Positions 41,142 to 50,701 of a stretch of 64,000 nucleotides of DNA are shown here, piece by piece. A program made the translations under genes and the position numbers. Each line of letters begins with the position of its first letter. Within the stretch, counting starts at the first letter, position 1. The notes under the pieces were generated by a model, which saw only the letters and a list, made by a program, of their open reading frames with translations, had not been told where the DNA came from and ran no database searches. Source of the stretch: DATLNF01 sp963765815 (GTDB lineage Bacteria > Actinomycetota > Actinomycetes > BP-191); the NCBI GenBank assembly GCA_963765815.1, contig CAVXXT010000001.1, forward strand, positions 124,001-188,000, written 5' to 3'.

Positions 41142-41576
41142 GTGCCGCTCTCCGAGCACGAGCAGCGCCTGCTCGACCAGATCGAGCGGGCGCTCTACGC
41201 CGAGGACCCGAAGTTCGCGTCCACGGTGCGCTCGAGCGACCTGAAGACCCACCTGCTGCGCCGAGTACGCCGGGCCGCCGTCCTGCTCGTCGTCGGCCTG
41301 ATCACCCTGGTCGTGGGCGTCGCGGTGCAGCTGCCGCCGGTCGGCGTCGCCGGGTTCGTCTTGATGCTGGTGGCCGGCCTGGTCATCGGCCGCAGCCTGA
41401 CCCGCATGAGCGGCCGCGGCAACGCGGCCGCCGTGCCGGGGAGGACTCGCCGGCCACGCGGGGATCGCAAGGGCCTGCGGGCCGTCGACCCGACCCCGCG
41501 CGAGCCGGGTGAGCGCGGCGGCATGCTCGGCCGGGTCGAGGAGCGCTGGAAGCGCCGCTGGGACGAGCGCGACTAG
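41142..41576 (+). CDS. DUF3040 membrane protein
   Basis: A 144-residue actinobacterial DUF3040 protein. The family opening PLSEHEQRLLDQIERALYAED is followed by two membrane helices (about residues 45-65 and 68-88) and a basic tail. GTG 41142 has AGGAAGG upstream, and TATCCT at 41107-41112 is a likely -10. DUF3040 genes usually sit just upstream of mraZ; here the MoxR operon and two regulators lie between. Function unknown. Confidence 0.9.
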   Translation: MPLSEHEQRLLDQIERALYAEDPKFASTVRSSDLKTHLLRRVRRAAVLLVVGLITLVVGVAVQLPPVGVAGFVLMLVAGLVIGRSLTRMSGRGNAAAVPGRTRRPRGDRKGLRAVDPTPREPGERGGMLGRVEERWKRRWDERD

Positions 41577-41616
41577 TCATCCGGCGCACCTCCGACGGAC
41601 GCTGAGTCGCACGCCA

Positions 41617-41632
41617 GGACCGTCGGCGGTCC
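41617..41632. terminator. GC hairpin between convergent genes
   Basis: GGACCG and CGGTCC form a perfect 6-bp stem around a TCGG tetraloop, between the DUF3040 stop and the convergent gene at 41673. Compact and bidirectional. Confidence 0.5.
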
Positions 41633-41672
41633 AGATGCTTGATCTCGGTCGCGAACAATGGACTCCTCCGAA

Positions 41673-41993
41673 TCAGCGCCGCGAACCGAAGTGCCTCGTC
41701 TCTCCCGCTTCGGTTGACCCGAGCAGCACCCTTGGCGAATCAAGCGGTTTGGCTTTCCACACGTCGTCGAGTTCGAGGTCGGGGTGCTCAGTTGGCGTCG
41801 TGAGCGGATGTGCCGCAGCCTGGTCGTTCACCCGCTGGTACCACGCAGCGAAGCCGTGCTGAACCAGTTGCTCAATTGCATTCCTCAGAAGGTCACGGCT
41901 GACCGGCACCTGTATCTCGATCTCCGCGAGCTCGTAATGATCCTCGACGAGCAGACTCAGCACTTCCTGCGCGATGTCCGCGCTTTCGGGCAT
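41673..41993 (-). CDS. Small winged-helix-like orphan protein (106 aa), low GC
   Basis: The first 55 residues (IAQEVLSLLVEDHYELAEIE, then VSRDLLRNAIEQLVQHGF) look like a winged helix. The remainder is unstructured. GC content is well below that of the neighbours, so the gene may be acquired. ATG 41993 has GGAG upstream. It follows the transglutaminase gene by 18 bases and may be its last operon member by position only. I do not recognise a family. Confidence 0.6.
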   Translation of the reverse strand: MPESADIAQEVLSLLVEDHYELAEIEIQVPVSRDLLRNAIEQLVQHGFAAWYQRVNDQAAAHPLTTPTEHPDLELDDVWKAKPLDSPRVLLGSTEAGETRHFGSRR

Positions 41994-42011
41994 GTGAAGT
42001 CCACTCCGTGA

Positions 42012-44363
42012 TCAGGCGCGCCGCAGGCGACGGGTCACTGAGCGGAGCGCGCGGTCGCGGATCGAGAAGGACCGGTCGACCGCTGACGCCAGCGACTCGC
42101 GGACGCCTCGCAGCGTGGACTTCGGCAGCAGGATGACGCGCGCACGGCGCCCCGGTCGCGTCGCCGCGAGCATCGCGCCGCGAACCTCGCGCACTGACTC
42201 CAGCAGCCCCGCGGGGTCCGGGCACGCCCGCGCGTAGCGCGCCTGCTCCTCCGCGCGCGCGAGCCGGCCCACCGCCGCGCCGGCGCCGACCGAGAGCCGC
42301 GCTTCCTTCGCAAGCCACGCGGCCGCACCGCGCGGGGTGTCGCTCGCCCGCAGCCGGAAGCCGAAGTCCTCGGCGTCGTCGCTGAGCGCCCGCCAGGCGA
42401 CCTGGATCCGCTCCGCATCGGTCACGGCGCGGGACAGACGACGTCGCCGTACGCCGAGGCGCAGCAGCGCCGGCGAGGTCACGACCAGCGCGACGGCGAG
42501 CAGCACCAGCGCACCGCGACCGGCCCGCGAGCGCGTCGACGACCCGGACGCGGTGGTGGACTCGTTGTCGTTCAGCCGGTCGCTCGGGTCGTTGTCGCCG
42601 CCCGGGTCGGCACTGGCGTCCGCCGAGGTCGTCGGCGCCGCGGTCGGGTCCTCGCTGGTCGTCGGGTTGGGGCCGGGGTCGACGACGCCACCGAGCGCGT
42701 ACGCCGGGGGCTCGGTCTGCGCGCGGTCGTCGCTGCGCGGCGTCGGCTCGAACCGCAGCCACCCGGCGTCTTCGAAGTAGACCTCGGGCCACGCGTGCGC
42801 GTGCTTGTTGGTGATGACGTAGAGGTCGTCCTCGCCCTGCACGAGGTTGCCCGGCGTGAAGCCGATCGCCACGCGCGCGGGCAGGTCGAGCAGCCGCACC
42901 ATGTAGGCCATCGTCGCGGCGAACTGCTCGCAGTAGCCGGACCGCCGGGTGAGGAACGCGTCGAGGTCGTTGGTGTCCTTCAGCGACGGCACCTCGAGCG
43001 AGTAGGTGAACTTCCCGCTCTGGAACCAGTTCTGGATCGCGACGACCTTCTCGTACGGCGTGGTCGCACCCTGCGTCGCCTCGGCGAGAGCGGGCTCGAT
43101 CAGCTGCGAGGTCGTCCGCGGCACCTGCAGGTACGGCGCGAGATCGGCGTCATTCGGGATCCCGGCGTCGCGCAGCTCGGCGGCGTCGGGCGCCGGGATG
43201 ATCGAGGTGACCGAGTAGTCCTTGTCCTGGGTGTCGGTGCGGGTGCTGAAGACGGTCTGGCTGCTCGACTCGTAGCGCCAGTCGTCGTCGACGTCGACGC
43301 GCCGCGGCGCGAACGGCACCGGCAGCCAGTTCGACTTGAGCCCGACGACCTCGACGTCGGCGGACGCCACGCCGGCCGTGTCGTCGTCGAGCCCCTTGGC
43401 GTCGGGCAGGTCCTTGTTGGCGCGCACTCGCCGGTCCTTGGTCGCCGACGTGCGACCGGGCGACCAGATCGCGCCGTCGAAGCGGTCGAGCGAGGTCAGC
43501 CGGAGGAACTGGGGGCTGGCGGTGCGCACCCGCAGCAATACCGACTCCTCCTGCGACCGCAGCTGCGGCTTGAGCTGCACGTAGGGGTTGATGACCGACA
43601 CGGTGCTCGGGCCGTCGCCGAAGCCGGAGCCGGCGCCCGGCGTCGGGTCGATCAGCCCTTGGCCGAGGTCCGGCACCAGCGCCGGCGCGACGAGCGCGAG
43701 GCTCACCGCGGCGAGGCCGATGCGCCGGCCGACCCGCGAGACCGGTGACGTGTCGGTGAGCTCCTGCGCCACCCCGATGCCGACCAGCCGCCGTCCCCAC
43801 CCGCGGGCCCGCTCGCGGCCCTCGGCCACCAGCAGCGCGACGAAGGTGAGCGCGGCGATGACGAACGGCACCGCGCCGATCCCCTCGCGCATCGAGGCGG
43901 GTACGACGTAGAGGACCAGCAGCGGCAGCCCGGCGACCACCGGCCGGCGCGCGGTGAAGACGATCTGGTCGACGACCATCGCGACCAGGAAGACGCCGCT
44001 GCCCGCGACGAGGTGCAGCGCGGCGTTGCTCTCGACCGGCGCGGCGAGCTCGCGGATGTCGTCGAGCCCGTCGCTGAGCTGCTGGCCGAGCAGCCGCATC
44101 GTCTCCAGCGTCGGGACGCCGAAGAACGTCGAGCCGCGCTGGTAGACGAGCGACGCGAGGACCACCAGCCCGACCAGCGACACCGCCGGCGCGAGCACGG
44201 CCGGCACGTCGAGCCGTCGCGCGAGCGCGCCGAGCGCGAACGCCGCGACGGTGCAGACGACGACGAACGGGATCCACTGGCCGCGGACGAAGACGTGGTT
44301 GAGCGCGTACGCCGAGCCGAGGACGGCACCGACCGCAGCGGGGAGCAGAGAGGATGTCTTCAT
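42012..44363 (-). CDS. Transglutaminase-like membrane protein (TgpA family)
   Basis: A 783-residue protein. It starts with about six membrane segments, followed by an extracytoplasmic region and a transglutaminase core. Cys lies in RSGYCEQFAATMAYM (about residue 478) and His in NKHAHAWPEVYF; the third position is Glu (WLRFEPTPR) instead of Asp, as is frequent here. A Ser/Thr-rich linker leads to a last membrane helix and a cytoplasmic DUF4129-like tail. ATG 44363 overlaps the DUF58 stop (ATGA). MoxR-DUF58-transglutaminase clusters are linked to envelope protein maturation; the activity is unproven. Confidence 0.9.
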   Translation of the reverse strand: MKTSSLLPAAVGAVLGSAYALNHVFVRGQWIPFVVVCTVAAFALGALARRLDVPAVLAPAVSLVGLVVLASLVYQRGSTFFGVPTLETMRLLGQQLSDGLDDIRELAAPVESNAALHLVAGSGVFLVAMVVDQIVFTARRPVVAGLPLLVLYVVPASMREGIGAVPFVIAALTFVALLVAEGRERARGWGRRLVGIGVAQELTDTSPVSRVGRRIGLAAVSLALVAPALVPDLGQGLIDPTPGAGSGFGDGPSTVSVINPYVQLKPQLRSQEESVLLRVRTASPQFLRLTSLDRFDGAIWSPGRTSATKDRRVRANKDLPDAKGLDDDTAGVASADVEVVGLKSNWLPVPFAPRRVDVDDDWRYESSSQTVFSTRTDTQDKDYSVTSIIPAPDAAELRDAGIPNDADLAPYLQVPRTTSQLIEPALAEATQGATTPYEKVVAIQNWFQSGKFTYSLEVPSLKDTNDLDAFLTRRSGYCEQFAATMAYMVRLLDLPARVAIGFTPGNLVQGEDDLYVITNKHAHAWPEVYFEDAGWLRFEPTPRSDDRAQTEPPAYALGGVVDPGPNPTTSEDPTAAPTTSADASADPGGDNDPSDRLNDNESTTASGSSTRSRAGRGALVLLAVALVVTSPALLRLGVRRRRLSRAVTDAERIQVAWRALSDDAEDFGFRLRASDTPRGAAAWLAKEARLSVGAGAAVGRLARAEEQARYARACPDPAGLLESVREVRGAMLAATRPGRRARVILLPKSTLRGVRESLASAVDRSFSIRDRALRSVTRRLRRA

Positions 44364-45633
44364 CGCAGCGCGCCGATCCCGCGCTGACTGCGGCGCGACG
44401 CCTGCGGCCACAGCGACGCGAGGGTGACCCCGTGGGTCGCGACGAGGACGCGCCAGCCCGCCTGGCGCAGCAGCGTCGCACTGGCGTCCAGTGCGGCCTC
44501 GCTCTCGGCTCTCGCGCGTACGCCGACCGTCGTCCAGCTCGTCGTGTCGACGAGGACCGCGACGCACGACGACGCCGAGTGGCGGAGCCGGCCGATCGCC
44601 AGCGCCTCCTCCGCGTCGAGCGTGCCGAGGACGGCGACCACGAGTCCCTCGCCGCCGCCCCGGTGCAGCCGGCTCGCGGCACGGGCGAGCGAGCCCGACC
44701 GTGACGGCTCGACGACGGCGAGGTGGTCGAGCAGCAGCGTCTCCGACGACGAGGCGCCGGGGGTCTGCACGTCGACGCCGGCGTCGGTGACGAACCGCAG
44801 CGTGTAGCCGCCGTGCGCGAGGTGCACGCCGACGGACGCCGCCGCGGCGACCGCCCACTCGAACGACGAGCCGGGGCCGTCGCCGAAGTGCGCCGACGAC
44901 CGCGTGTCGAGCAGCAGCGTCGCGCGGCTCTGCCAGGGCTGCTCCTCACGGCGCACCATCAGCTCGCCCGTGCGCGCCGTCGACTTCCAGTGCACCTTGC
45001 GCAGGTCGTCGCCGTACCGGTACTCGCGGGTCGAGGCGTCGTCCTCGCCCGAGCTGGCGACCGCGCGGGACTGCGTGTCGCCGCCGCCGGCCCACTCGCC
45101 GCCGAGGCCGATGCCGGGCAGCGGCGAGATCACCGGCGTCACGACCAGCTCGTCGACCGCGGCGAAGCTGCGGGTCAGCTCGCACATGCCGAACGGGTCG
45201 GACAGCCGCACTGACAGGGGGCCGACGCGGTAACGTGCCGCGCACGTCGGAGCGCACCGGGTAGGAGACCTCGCGGCCGCCGCCGGCCTCGACCCGGTCG
45301 AGGACGAAGCGCGGCGCGGGCTCCAAGGCGTAGGACAGCGCGTCCTCGACGAAGAGCACCGACGTGGGCAGCCTCGACACGTTCTCGAGCCGGAGCCGGA
45401 CCGTCGCCTGCTGTCCCGACGGGCAGCCGGCCGGGCACCAGGACCCGGTGGCAGGAGAGCCGGTAGCGGGTGCGGCTGACGACGACGGCGGCGAGCAGCG
45501 GCAGCGCGACGAGGAAGACGCCGAGCCGGACGATCTCGTCCTGGCCGACGAGCAGGGCGGCGAGGAAGCAGGCGGCGCCGGCAGCGACGAAGGAGCGGCC
45601 GCGGAGGGTCAGTCCGTGCAGGGCCTCGCGCAT
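44360..45633 (-). pseudogene. DUF58 protein, two single-base insertions
   Basis: Expected about 420 residues. Two N-terminal membrane helices (SFVAAGAACFLAALLVG and LGVFLVALPLLAAVVV) are followed by the DUF58 core, ending with REYRYGDDLRKVHWKSTA and a VWA-like C-terminal half. The frame shifts at about 45416 (one extra C in a run of three) and again near 45240 (one extra base). Without them the protein would be complete from ATG 45633 to TGA 44360. It couples to the transglutaminase gene. Either a decayed gene or assembly errors. Confidence 0.8.
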
Positions 45634-45641
45634 GTCGGCGG

Positions 45642-46641
<1,000 letters not shown>

Positions 46642-46796
46642 AAGTCCTCATCTCTGCTTCGGTCCGAGCCCGCGGCTCGATCGAGGTGCACTGCGCCTGA
46701 CCGCTGACGGTTGCTGACGAAGACGATGAGTGTGACAGACCATTCCCGCTCCGTCGCCCGCAGTCGCGGGCCGTTACGGAGGTGTTAGGGAGCGGA

Positions 46797-47051
46797 TCAG
46801 CGGGACAGCGCGTGCACCCGCGTGGCGGGCTCGTCGGCGGAGTCGGGGAGCACGACAGTGCGGCTGTCGCTGCGCCACGGCGACACCTCGCCGACCTGGC
46901 TCATGACCGTCTCCGCGCACGGCGGGCAGAGGGTCCAGCACTTCTCCACCTCGACCCGCAGGCCGGTGTCGTCGGTCGCGTGCTGCTCGATCAGCAGTCG
47001 CCGGCCGGAGAAGCTCTCGCCGCATCGGGCGCAGTCGACGGTGGTCGCCAT
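46797..47051 (-). CDS. Small zinc-ribbon-like protein (84 aa)
   Basis: The N-terminus VDCARCGESFSGRRL and a second pair CWTLCPPCAETVMS give two CxxC knuckles that could bind one zinc. The rest is polar. ATG 47051 has GGAGGA upstream. Divergent from the TetR gene with about 85 bases between starts. Function unknown; redox or metal binding is possible. Confidence 0.75.
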   Translation of the reverse strand: MATTVDCARCGESFSGRRLLIEQHATDDTGLRVEVEKCWTLCPPCAETVMSQVGEVSPWRSDSRTVVLPDSADEPATRVHALSR

Positions 47052-47137
47052 AGGTCCTCCCGGGGTCTTCGGCGACCATAGTCCGACGCCGACGTCGGCG
47101 TCGACGGGTCGATCGGCGGTGTGGCAGGGTGCGCACG

Positions 47138-47746
47138 GTGTCCACCCAGTCGGATCGCGAGCCCCGCGCCGCGCGCGCGGAGCGGACCAAGGCGCGGCTT
47201 CTGCAGGCCGCCCGGGAGTCGTTCGCCTCGGCCGGCTGGTCCCGGGCCCGGGTGGAGGACGTCTGCCGGACCGCCGGGGTCGGACACGGCACCTTCTACG
47301 CCTACTACGCCAACAAGACCGACGTGCTCGAGGCGCTGGTCCGCCGGCACGCCGAGGACCTCAACACCGTCCTCGAGGCGGAGTGGACCAGCGGCGACCT
47401 CCGCGCCGACGTCCACCGGGTGATCTCCGGCTTCGTGTCGCTCTCGGAGCGCGACCGCGACATCCGCGCCGTGTGGCTGGCCGCTGCGCCCGCCGAGCCG
47501 GCTCTCGCCGGACTCGTCGACGAGGTGCGCCGGCAGTTCGTCGAGCGGATCCGACGCAACCTGGCGGCGGCCCTCGACGCCGGCCACGCCCGGGCGGATC
47601 TCGACGTCGACGTGGCGGCCACCGCACTCGCGGCGATGGTCGAGCAGTCGGTCGCATTGGCCCAGCGCGCCGACGGCGCAGCCGTCGGGGAGCGCCTCGT
47701 CGCCGGGCTGACCGACCTGTGGGTCCACGCGGTGTACCGGCCATGA
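47138..47746 (+). CDS. TetR-family transcriptional regulator
   Basis: A 202-residue TetR regulator. The helix-turn-helix lies at about residues 20-60 with RVEDVCRTAGVGHGTFYAYYANKTDVL. The C-terminal ligand-binding part is helical. GTG 47138 follows CAGGGTGCGCACG, which resembles the leaderless -10 region seen at 22956, so it is preferred to GTG 47129. It overlaps the methyltransferase downstream (ATGA) and may control that gene and the divergent small gene. Confidence 0.88.
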   Translation: MSTQSDREPRAARAERTKARLLQAARESFASAGWSRARVEDVCRTAGVGHGTFYAYYANKTDVLEALVRRHAEDLNTVLEAEWTSGDLRADVHRVISGFVSLSERDRDIRAVWLAAAPAEPALAGLVDEVRRQFVERIRRNLAAALDAGHARADLDVDVAATALAAMVEQSVALAQRADGAAVGERLVAGLTDLWVHAVYRP

Positions 47747-48624
47747 CCGCTCCGCAGCAGGACAGCGCAGAGCTCAGGACCAAGTACGGCGTGCTCGACT
47801 ACGACGCCATCGGCGTCAACAGGTCGTTCCACGACCACGAGTGCGCCTACTACGACCAGCGGTTCGCGATCGTGCACGACGACCGGTCGGCGCGACAGGC
47901 CGCGGCGGAGGTCGAGCAGCTGCTCGGCCGGCGCCTCCGCGCGGGGGAGCGGGTGCTCGACGCCGGCTGCGGGACGGGGTTCCTGGCCGCCGGACTGCGC
48001 CGGGCCCGCCCGGACGTCGTCGTGATCGGGAGTGACCTGTCCACGGGCATGCTCGACCGTGCTCGGGACGCCGGCGCCTGGCCGCTCGTCCAGGGCGACG
48101 CCACCGCGCTGCCGGTCGCGGACGGCTCGATCGACCTCGTCGTCGCCCGCGGTGTGCTGCATCACCTGCCCGACGTCACGGCCGCCCTCGCCGAGTGGCG
48201 TCGCGTCCTGGCGCCCGACGGCGCCGTGGTCCTGCTCAGCGAGCCGACGCCGTCGGTGGAGCGGCACGGTGGCGCGCTCGCCCGGGTGCTCCTCTCCACC
48301 GTCGCCCGGGGTGCGCTGCCCGCCGAGGAGGAGAGCTGGGAGATGGCCTCGATGGCCAGCAACCTGCACGTCTTCACCGCCGACCAGCTCGACGCGCACG
48401 CCCGCGCGGCCGGGTACGCCGACGTGGCGCTGACGACCAGCGACTTCCTCGACACGCTGCTGCTGACGGCGTCGTACATCACCTGGGGTCGCTCGCCGCG
48501 GCTGGCCCGGCTGGTGCCCTGGCGGGCGGCGGACGCCGTAGCCCGCCGGCTCGACCGGGCCGTCGTCCATCGCGTCGTGCCCGAGCGGCTGCGGCATACC
48601 GTCGTCGGGGTCCTGCGCGGCTGA
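47743..48624 (+). CDS. SAM-dependent methyltransferase
   Basis: A 293-residue class I methyltransferase. Motif I is ERVLDAGCGTGFLAAGLR, motif II VVVIGSDLSTGM and the later RGVLHHLPDV is like UbiE/Coq5-type C-methyltransferases. A N-terminal segment (YDAIGVNRSFHDHECAYYDQRF) is conserved in actinobacterial relatives. Coupled to the TetR gene. A T-run at 48632-48637 follows the stop but no strong hairpin precedes it. Substrate unknown. Confidence 0.85.
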   Translation: MTAPQQDSAELRTKYGVLDYDAIGVNRSFHDHECAYYDQRFAIVHDDRSARQAAAEVEQLLGRRLRAGERVLDAGCGTGFLAAGLRRARPDVVVIGSDLSTGMLDRARDAGAWPLVQGDATALPVADGSIDLVVARGVLHHLPDVTAALAEWRRVLAPDGAVVLLSEPTPSVERHGGALARVLLSTVARGALPAEEESWEMASMASNLHVFTADQLDAHARAAGYADVALTTSDFLDTLLLTASYITWGRSPRLARLVPWRAADAVARRLDRAVVHRVVPERLRHTVVGVLRG

Positions 48625-48824
48625 CCGGGAAGTTTTTTCGCGACTCCCTCCCGCGCGCTCCACTTCTCCTCCACCGGGCTCCGGCCACCACATCTCGTGG
48701 TGCGTCCTGCCGTCATGCGCAGATGTAGTCGTCGGCGCCGGCCGCCGCGACCCCTCCACCCGCCCGCACCACCGCTGACCTGCGGTTTTCCGGCTCAAGG
48801 GGGCGCGCAATGGAGCCGAGAAGG

Positions 48825-48866
48825 TTGACGGTGGAGCAAAGTGGAGTAAGGTGGTGCTCGATGGAG
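48825..48866 (+). promoter_or_regulatory. mraZ promoter with four tandem MraZ boxes
   Basis: Four 10-bp direct repeats start at 48831, 48841, 48851 and 48861 (GTGGAG, GTGGAG, GTGGTG, ATGGAG, each followed by four variable bases). They match the spaced GTGGNN boxes bound by MraZ. TTGACG (48825-48830) and TAAGGT (48847-48852), with a 16-base spacer, form a promoter that the boxes overlap, so MraZ binding would block transcription of its own operon. The rest of 48625-48895 holds no gene. Confidence 0.75.
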
Positions 48867-48895
48867 TACCGGTCGATCAGAGGGGGTGGCGAGCC

Positions 48896-49327
48896 GTGTT
48901 CCTGGGCACGCATCAGCCCCGGCTGGACGACAAGGGCCGGCTGTTCCTCCCGGCCAAGTTCCGCGACGAGCTCGCCACCGGCCTGGTCATCACCAAGGGC
49001 CAGGAGCGCTGCCTCTACGTCTGGCCGCTCGAGGAGTTCGGCAAGGTGACCGCCGCCATGAGCACCGCGCCGGTGACGGCCAAGGCGGCCCGCGACTTCG
49101 GTCGCGTGCTGTTCTCCTCCGGGTCCGCCGAGGTGCCGGACAAGCAGGGCCGGATCACGCTGCCGCCCGCGCTGCGCGAGTACGCCGGCCTCGACCGCGA
49201 TGTGGTCGTCATCGGCAACAACACGCGGGTGGAGATCTGGGACGGCGCCGCGTGGGCCGCCTACCTCTCCGACCGCGAGCAGGGCTACGCCGAGCTCGCC
49301 GACGAGGTGATGCCCGGCGTCCTCTGA
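48896..49327 (+). CDS. mraZ: Transcriptional regulator MraZ
   Basis: A 143-residue protein (typical length) with two AbrB-like SpoVT repeats. Motifs are FLGTHQPRLDDKGRLFLPAKF and DKQGRITLPPALREYAGL. MraZ forms octamer/dodecamer rings and represses the dcw operon by binding tandem boxes, which are present upstream. The start GTG 48896 matches the family N-terminus (FLGTH); GAGGGGG is the ribosome site. Confidence 0.95.
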   Translation: MFLGTHQPRLDDKGRLFLPAKFRDELATGLVITKGQERCLYVWPLEEFGKVTAAMSTAPVTAKAARDFGRVLFSSGSAEVPDKQGRITLPPALREYAGLDRDVVVIGNNTRVEIWDGAAWAAYLSDREQGYAELADEVMPGVL

Positions 49328-49379
49328 GGACCCAGGCCCCGCCCACCGCCAGAGCAGGCGGCCGCGCGGTGAGGTCTCA

Positions 49380-49411
49380 CGCCCCGGGACACCTTCCCCG
49401 GCCCCGGGGCG
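49380..49411 (+). terminator. GC hairpin in the mraZ-rsmH gap
   Basis: CGCCCCGGG (49380-49388) pairs with CCCGGGGCG (49403-49411) around a 14-nt loop, 53 bases after the mraZ stop. No T-tract. It may separate mraZ expression from the rest of the dcw operon, or protect the upstream RNA. The other bases between 49328 and 49546 show no gene. Confidence 0.45.
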
Positions 49412-49546
49412 CGGGACCTGACCGCACGGTCACTGACCCGCACCACACCAGCCCGCACGACACCGCACCACCGACATCCACCCGGACCGGTCCGCGAGCC
49501 CGGTCGGCGTACCAGCCCCATCCGCATGAAGAAGGTCGAGAAGCCC

Positions 49547-49705
49547 ATGAGCATCGAGCTGGACATCACCCCCACCACGTCCCAGCCAGGAGAGCAGACG
49601 CTGGTCGCCGAGCTGGCGAGCAGCGCCATGCTCTTCGCCCTCGCGCTCGGCTCCACGGCCGGCGTCGTGGGGCTGGCGCAGGTCGCCGTCCGCGTCCTGG
49701 CCTAG
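49547..49705 (+). CDS. Putative small membrane protein between mraZ and rsmH (52 aa)
   Basis: An ATG at 49547 (or in-frame ATG 49526, 59 aa) opens a frame ending TAG 49703-49705, six bases before rsmH. It reads MSIELDITPTTSQPGEQTLV, then a single hydrophobic helix at about residues 24-51. Third positions are almost all G or C, as in real genes here. Ribosome site is weak (GAAGG 12 bases upstream). It may be a new small division protein; I recognise no family. Confidence 0.55.
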   Translation: MSIELDITPTTSQPGEQTLVAELASSAMLFALALGSTAGVVGLAQVAVRVLA

Positions 49706-49711
49706 TCCCGG

Positions 49712-50701
49712 ATGAGCGAGCACGACGCCGAAGTCGGCCGTCGGGGTGGAGCAGCGGACGGCCACGTCCCGGTGCTCCGTGACCGCGTCGTCGCGCTCCT
49801 CTCTCCCGCCGTCAGTCCCGGTGGCGTCATCGTCGACGCCACGCTCGGCCTGGGCGGGCACGCGCTCGCCCTGCTCGACGCGCTGCCGGAGATCCACCTG
49901 GTCGGCCTCGACCGCGACCCGCAGGCCCTGGCCCGCGCCGCCGAGCGGCTGTCGGCGTACGGCGAGCGCGTCACGACGGTGCACGCGGTGTACGACGAGC
50001 TGCCCGACGTCCTCGACGAGCTCGGCATCGCCCGCGTCGACGGCGTGCTGTTCGACCTCGGGGTGTCGTCGCTGCAGCTCGACGAGGCGACGCGCGGCTT
50101 CTCCTACGCCGCCGACGCCCCCCTCGACATGCGGATGGACCAGACGACCGGCCGCACCGCCGCCGACGTCGTCAACACCTACTCGGTCGAGGCGCTGACC
50201 AAGGTGCTGGCCGACTACGGCGACGAGCGGTTCGCGCGGCGCATCGCCCAGGCGATCGCGCGGGTCCGCGACGCGGCGCCGTTCACCACGACCGCGCCGC
50301 TCGCCGAGCTGGTCCGGGAGTCGATCCCGGCCGCCACCCGCCGGCACGGCGGACATCCGGCGAAGCGCACTTTCCAGGCGCTGCGGATCGAGGTCAACGA
50401 CGAGCTGCAGGTGCTCGAGCGGGCGGTGCCGGCGGCGCTGGCCGCGCTGCGGGTCGGCGGCCGGCTGGTCGCGCTCGCCTACCACTCGCTCGAGGACCGG
50501 ATCGTCAAGCGCGCGATCGCCGAGGGCCTGCACGGCTGCATCTGCCCGCCCGACCTGCCGGTCTGCGGCTGCGGACGCACGCCGGAGCTGCGCGTCGTCG
50601 GCAGCCGGCACGAGCAGCCGACCGCCGACGAGATCGCTGCCAACCCGCGCGCTGCCTCCGCCCGTCTGCGCGCCGCCGAGCGAGTCCGGGAGGCGGCGTG
50701 A
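49712..50701 (+). CDS. rsmH: 16S rRNA m4C1402 methyltransferase
   Basis: A 329-residue RsmH (MraW) that methylates N4 of C1402 of 16S rRNA. Motifs include GHVPVLRDRVVALL, VDATLGLGGHALALL (SAM site), LFDLGVSSLQLDEATRGFSY and DMRMDQTTGRTA; the C-terminal NPRAASARLRAAERV is conserved. It follows the small ORF by six bases and overlaps ftsL (GTGA). Confidence 0.96.
   Translation: MSEHDAEVGRRGGAADGHVPVLRDRVVALLSPAVSPGGVIVDATLGLGGHALALLDALPEIHLVGLDRDPQALARAAERLSAYGERVTTVHAVYDELPDVLDELGIARVDGVLFDLGVSSLQLDEATRGFSYAADAPLDMRMDQTTGRTAADVVNTYSVEALTKVLADYGDERFARRIAQAIARVRDAAPFTTTAPLAELVRESIPAATRRHGGHPAKRTFQALRIEVNDELQVLERAVPAALAALRVGGRLVALAYHSLEDRIVKRAIAEGLHGCICPPDLPVCGCGRTPELRVVGSRHEQPTADEIAANPRAASARLRAAERVREAA

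Noticed and set aside
42700..42760. Glu in place of the catalytic Asp of the transglutaminase as a sign of inactivity
   Set aside because: FEPTPR is common in actinobacterial TgpA-type proteins, so the change alone does not suggest loss of function.
48625..48640. T-run after the methyltransferase gene as an intrinsic terminator
   Set aside because: Only a 4-bp stem precedes the T6 tract, which is too weak to call.
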